A stretch of 64,000 nucleotides of DNA, taken from Aralia elata (taxonomy: Eukaryota > Streptophyta > Magnoliopsida > Apiales > Araliaceae). Location: positions 103,165,613 through 103,229,612 of the forward strand of contig CM068384.1 of assembly GCA_034770075.1 (NCBI GenBank), given 5' to 3'. Of the stretch, positions 59,294 through 64,000 are shown piece by piece; the stretch's first letter is position 1; each line of letters begins with the position of its first letter. The notes beneath the pieces were generated by a model, which saw nothing but the letters and a program-made list of their open reading frames with translations, was not told where the DNA came from and searched no databases. Position numbers and translations under genes: made by a program.

Positions 59294-60766
59294 CACTACA
59301 AGAAAAAGTCCTAATGATGGAAATAGACTAATTTCGTCGGAATTAGTCTATTTCTAACGGAAAATTCTGTTGAAAATTCGGTCGGATATATGATCGTCGG
59401 AATTTAGTTCGTCAACCAAAGACGGAATAATTCTGACCCATTTTTTGTCAAAATTATATTATTTCCGTCCAGAATATTCGGTCGAATTTACGGTTGACAC
59501 GTGGCACCGCTTAGAAGTTCTGAAATGAGATTATTTTTCGTCAGAATTATACACTTTCCGTCAGAAATAGCAAATTTTTAAATAAACTATAATAACTTTA
59601 TTTCGACGGACTTTCCGTCAAAAATCAGGTATATCATCGGAAATAACGATTTTTTTAAAAAAAATTTATTTATTTTGTAGTTTCTAAGTTTTTAAACCCA
59701 TTTTTGTACTTGTAAACTTGCTTTATCCCAACAACACATACAGTAATCTATGTTCACATACAACGTAACTATAAAAACTTGCTTTATCCCAACAACATAT
59801 ACATACACTAATCTAACAAGTGTCAATATAAATTAACTCAACAATAACAAATATAAACTAATGTTCCATAAGTTATACAATAAATTGTTTAAACTAGAAT
59901 GATTTATAATGTTTAAACTACACTGATTTACAAAACTCGATCAACTCAACTAAACTACAATTTTTTACATCCCATTAAGCTAAACTAAAGTAAATATGAA
60001 TAAAATATGTACAAATCATCTACAGAACTAACTCAAACTAGTACTACCCTCGGTGAGAGTAGGATCATCGGGCAGGGGTCGACGATGCTACTCTGATGTA
60101 TGAAAATCATCGTCATCATCCCCCCGCTCGCGATCGGCATCGCCAGCCTGCTCGGCATCGCCACCTTATTGATACAATTAAAAATATAACTCATTATTCT
60201 GTATGAGAGAATTAAAGAGACAGTTAAATGAAAATTGAATAACATGTAGAATAATTAACTTAAAGTAAATAGAAAACCTGAGTAGTCGGGAGCTGACTCC
60301 CTATCGGGCTAAAAGCCTCCGACAGTAAGGTAACCACCAATTGAAGCACCTCGTCGCGTATCGTGGTGAACTGCACCTGCGGGATACCCATACCCTCGAC
60401 AATGGCCCCCTGATGCAATATCCTAAGCTAGCTGGTGAAGGCGAGCACAATTAGGCAACTCCTGACGTCGGATAACCGGATCCGTACGAAATGTCTCCAA
60501 CACCGCCGTCATGACCTTTTGGAATAGCTCGTTATCCAAGCCAGCGCTCGTATAAGATGGTCCAACAGGTGTTCTCGGATGCTGGCGCTGGTTGGAGCCT
60601 GCAAAAATAAATATAACATTACTAATAATAATGTATATTATTTTATAAATTAAGATATAACGAGAAACATAAGAAATATTATTACCTCCAGGTAGTGTAT
60701 ACGCGGGTATCCTCGACAGGCCCAACACTCAACACCTGCTAGCACTACTAATTAAGGGGATCCAGA
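59294..60766 (-). mobile_element. CACTA-D: truncated CACTA element
   Basis: It has a left end CACTACAAGAAAAAGTC at 59294 and a subterminal zone to about 59660 rich in TTTCGTCGGAAT / TTCCGTC repeats. Inside lies a decayed C-terminal gene piece on the minus strand. It is cut at 60767 by the start of CACTA-E, so its right end is missing. The stretch 59660-60030 is AT-rich without a gene. Confidence 0.65.
60040..60728 (-). pseudogene. CACTA-associated gene, 3' remnant
   Basis: The minus strand reads SNQRQHPRTPVGPSYTSAGL with LETFRTDPVIRRQEL, then after a frame change ILHQGAIVEGMGIPQVQFTT, and finally an acidic GGDAEQAGDADRERGDDDDD tail. Position and composition suit the C-terminus of a Transposase_24-like CACTA protein, but no diagnostic motif is present. 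Confidence 0.35.
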
Positions 60767-60994
60767 CACTATAAAAAAATTGCCTATCTATGACCGGTTA
60801 TCTGTGACTGACAGCGGTCACTGATAGACATCTGCGACCGACGGCGGTCGCTGATAGTCGTTGCAGGTTATCTGGTTCCTAGCTGTCTTCTGGCAACCGA
60901 CATCAGCGACAAACTTATCAGCGATCGCAAATAGCAACAGTAGTCGTCGCTACGTTGAGTCAGGCTTTAGTGTGATGTGGCGACACGTGTGAGC
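60767..60994. mobile_element. CACTA-E: left-end fragment related to CACTA-C
   Basis: CACTATAAAAAAATTGCC at 60767 is followed by GACAGCGGTCACTGATAG and GCGGTCGCTGATAG repeats and a GTTGAGTCAGGCTTTAG segment, all paralleling 40360-40570 in CACTA-C. It is cut at 60995 by an LTR. Confidence 0.6.
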
Positions 60995-63456
60995 TGTAAG
61001 GACCGAGAATTTGATATGATTATATATGTAAATTTTACGAATAATTTTTTTTATTAGAAATTACTTGGAGCATATAAGTGAATATGTGAATTAAGCAAGA
61101 TAGTTAATTTATATATTTTAAGTTAACTAAGATGAATACTTAATCAATTTGATTAAGGAAAAAACTAGATAAGTTATGTTATAAATTAACATAGCTTGAA
61201 TATTGGACTTGAATGGTAAATTAAAAAGATTTATAATCTTTAAGTGATTAATTGTTGATATGAATCATATAAAGTGATTATATGAATGTGTAATAGCTTA
61301 TCAAGCCAATTAGGGCTAATTAAGTTAATGTATTAATGGAACAACAAGGAAAGCCAAGAAATAAGTTTATTAAATTATTTCTCAATGATATTGAAAAAAA
61401 AAACTTTGTGGCATATAATGAATGAATATGTGATTAATGATCTATGTGATTAATTGTTAGTTAAAGTAAGACTCACTAATAGTTATTTATATTAGTGGAC
61501 TAACCTAAGAGTATTAATATCAAACAAGTGATAAGATAGCAAGTAATTAAATATTCAATAAAATTGAATATAGTAAGTAAATAAATTTTGTAAATTTAAT
61601 TAATATAAGTATTAATTAATGAGAATTATGTGAAACATGATTAATTATATTTAATAGTCCAAATAGTAAGTAAATACAAGTGGACTAGCCTAATTAATTA
61701 ATTAACCAAGCCCACTCATTTAATTGATTATGGACTTGGATAATTAATATGTAAATTAACTAACTTAGCCTAACATGTAGTAAACTAGTAGCCCAAGTAT
61801 GGAATTAATAAACTTGAATACTAGTGGCCCAAACAATTAAAAGTGAGTCCAAATTGATTTAAAGGAAAGTCCAATTGAAGGCCCAGTTGGAGGATACTTC
61901 TAATAACTTAATTAATCTATTAAAGCATTAAAAGGAAATAAAAATTGAGCCAAAATGAGGAGGGGCTGTCAAAAATGGAGGGGGGCCTACATGTGAGGTG
62001 TTGATTTTTTTTAAAGCTTGCTTGTATGGATTAAAAAGAAGTACTAATAATCATGGCCTTTCACCAACTTGTCAAATAACTTGTGTAAGCAAGCATACTT
62101 ATGAATAATGATAAAATAGATAGGTATAATTTATATATCTATAGATTATGTAAGACATTAGTCTTTTGTAAAGCAAAAGCTAGGCATTTGTTCATCTTTA
62201 TTTTTAAGTTTAGAGAGAGAGAAAGTAGAGATAAAAAAAAAGCACTTTGTGAGAAATTCTTTGAGAGCAAAAGAAGAGAGAGCTAGTCGACACTAGAGAG
62301 GAAGAAGGAGAGCTTGTGGATGTCCAATAAATACATCTCCTAGTTTGGAAAGCAAAGGAAGATAGCCTCTAAGAGCAAAAGGTATAAAAACTCATCCAAA
62401 AATCCTAAATCCCTAAGTTTGGGTTATTTGTGTATTCTTATGCTAGATATATGAAGTTCATGTTCTAAATAGCTAGAATCATGCTAAATATATTTATGTA
62501 GGATGACACGTGGTTTTGGTATGTAATGGTATGGGTTTATGTAGAAAAGTTAAGCAAAATGCTTGAAAATATTTTTACCGACGAACAAACCGTTACTTGT
62601 TCGAATATATTATGCATTTTGAAATCTATGCATGATATTGGTGATTTTCTTTTTTCTAAGTTTAAAAGGGTAAGTGAAGAGTAAAACCTAGTTGGAATCG
62701 TTTAAAAAGAAGTTAAAGTGAAAGAGATATGCAAGTTTTACCAAAACATGCTAACTGTTAGAGCAATGTAAGAACATTCCACTTCCGGACGAAATTCAGT
62801 GATCAAAACTTGATAAAATTTAGATTTTGATGATGGAAAACTGTAGTTCAGAAAGATACGAATCCAACAATACTGACTAGACCCCAATCCGAGTTATAAA
62901 TTTCATGTTTCCGTGAATGACCCTAAATATGAGAATTAAAGGAGCAAACTGCATGTTTTGTTTAATGTGAACCGGTCCGGTTCACGGGAGCTTCCGGCAA
63001 TTAGTTCAGGCATTTTCCGGCCGGTTCTGGTGACGAGTCTAGGACCAAAATTTTTCTAAAATGATAGAGAATATTATAATATTTAATTTAGAATTTTTTA
63101 GTGTAATTAATGGTTTAAACCCTTTTAAATCATTTAAAATTACTAACTAATGAATTTTTAATGCTACTAATTAATAATTACACCAATTAAATATTTTTTA
63201 AGTGTAATTAACTATTTAATTAACATTGAGTAATAATTAAATAGAGTTAGTGTTACTATGCTAACTATTTATTATTTAGTTAAGATTAAATAATAAATAG
63301 GGTTAAAAATTAATTAATTATAATTTAATTAATATTAAATAATGATTAAAGAATGCTAAAGTTAATAAACTAATTATTTATTATTTAAATAAGATTAAGT
63401 AATAAATAATGGTAATTACTTACTCATATGTTAGTGATGTGATAAAAATATGTAAC
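60995..63456 (+). mobile_element. Tekay-like gypsy LTR, plus orientation, 5' part
   Basis: It starts TGTAAGGACCGAGAATTTG at 60995, comparable to the TGTAACGATCG start of the solo LTR at 24590. It has a purine-rich AGAGAGAGAAAG zone (about 62210), a GCCGGTTCTGG patch near 63020 and the AT-rich zone (63060-63410), the inverse of that at 33.2-34.4 kb. It is interrupted at 63457 by another LTR, so its 3' end is not in the window. Confidence 0.65.
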
Positions 63457-64000
63457 TGTGACACCCCCAAATCCAGGTTTCCAAACCTCGAATTCGGTGC
63501 TCACGATAATCGACGACAAACATACTATCTAACTAAATGTGGAATAATAAACATACATTGTTTATCGAATGGAAATAAAGTCTTACAATTCTGGTCCCAA
63601 GGTTCTTTAACCTTAACATAAAACGTACTCTTAATACAAATAAAGGTTCACTTAATCAAACAATATTCAATAATAACTAGTACATAGGCACTATCGGGCA
63701 TCTATTCCTGCACCTTCCCTTTTCCTTTGTCTCCTCTAGACGTTTCTGCCTTAGCTGAAATAAAGATCATGATATAGCAAGGGTAAGCAACTAATTTGCT
63801 TAGCAAGTATATACACAAGAGATATATCATGATAGAAGGAGGTTTCGCTTTCAATGTTCAACAAAAGTATAAGAGTGTGAAGGAACATGAATTAGTAAAC
63901 AACAGTTGAATATCCGAATAATTGAATGACAATTACTGAGTGGTTTGAAATAACCAAGGACGTTTTTCAAGGTTCTCAGCATTTAAACTGGACCTCTTAA
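63457..64000 (-). mobile_element. Tekay-like gypsy LTR, minus orientation, runs off the window
   Basis: It begins TGTGACACCCCCAAATCCAG at 63457 (its 3' end). It shares CCTTCCCTTTTCCTTTGTC (about 63713) and the GCTTAGCAAGTAT segment with the other family LTRs. It is inserted into the AT-rich zone of the neighbouring LTR. Confidence 0.7.

Noticed and set aside
1..64000. tRNA, rRNA, CRISPR, bacterial operon or plasmid features
   Set aside because: Nothing on either strand suggested them; the window is plant nuclear DNA. A tRNAscan or Infernal run would be needed to exclude small RNA genes.

Overview
The window is nuclear DNA from a flowering plant, most likely a eudicot; I cannot name the species. 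It is AT-rich and dominated by transposable elements. It carries plant-type Ty3/gypsy and Ty1/copia retrotransposons, CACTA (En/Spm) elements, a FAR1-type Mutator-like element and a Stowaway MITE. The only genes that read intact are two plant-specific DUF247 genes, each with two exons. No bacterial-type genes, CRISPR arrays or RNA genes were seen.

Layout. 1-3.5 kb: a rearranged retroelement block resembling an endogenous pararetrovirus, with one short ORF, a promoter/poly(A) region present in inverted copies, a perfect hairpin and tandem repeats. 4.0-6.6 kb: remnant of one DUF247 copy, then intact DUF247 gene A. 8.3-25.3 kb: a Mutator-like element whose FAR1-related transposase gene is cut in two by a solo gypsy LTR. 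That LTR holds a 9.7 kb CACTA element, which holds a second 6.5 kb CACTA element (four layers, each of the three inner insertions with matching target duplications). Both CACTAs carry exon-like pieces of host genes (S1-domain RNA-binding protein; AGPase; LRR receptor kinase). 25.3-32.0 kb: a decayed element with a Transposase_28-like ORF, interrupted by a long LTR with another gypsy LTR inside it.

32.0-50.8 kb: several Tekay/Del-like Ty3/gypsy pieces in both orientations, with very long LTRs beginning TGTAA and ending CGTCACA or close variants. Two independent copies (37.5-40.4 kb, plus strand; 44.6-46.7 kb, minus strand) carry an extra ORF between primer-binding site and Gag. It has an acidic, coiled-coil-like body and its own triple zinc-knuckle tail. 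A CACTA element with a decayed Transposase_24-type gene lies between them. 50.8-54.3 kb: a 5'-truncated Tork-like Ty1/copia element with one frameshift and one stop.

56.1-58.2 kb: intact DUF247 gene B, a paralogue of gene A on the same strand about 52 kb away. A further copy survives at 58.6-59.0 kb only as a splice acceptor and exon-2 start, split by a Stowaway MITE. 59.3-64.0 kb: a chain of truncated CACTA ends and two opposed gypsy LTRs. The simplest history is a small DUF247 tandem cluster blown apart by waves of nested insertion. All calls rest on reading the sequence and ORF translations; no database search was possible.
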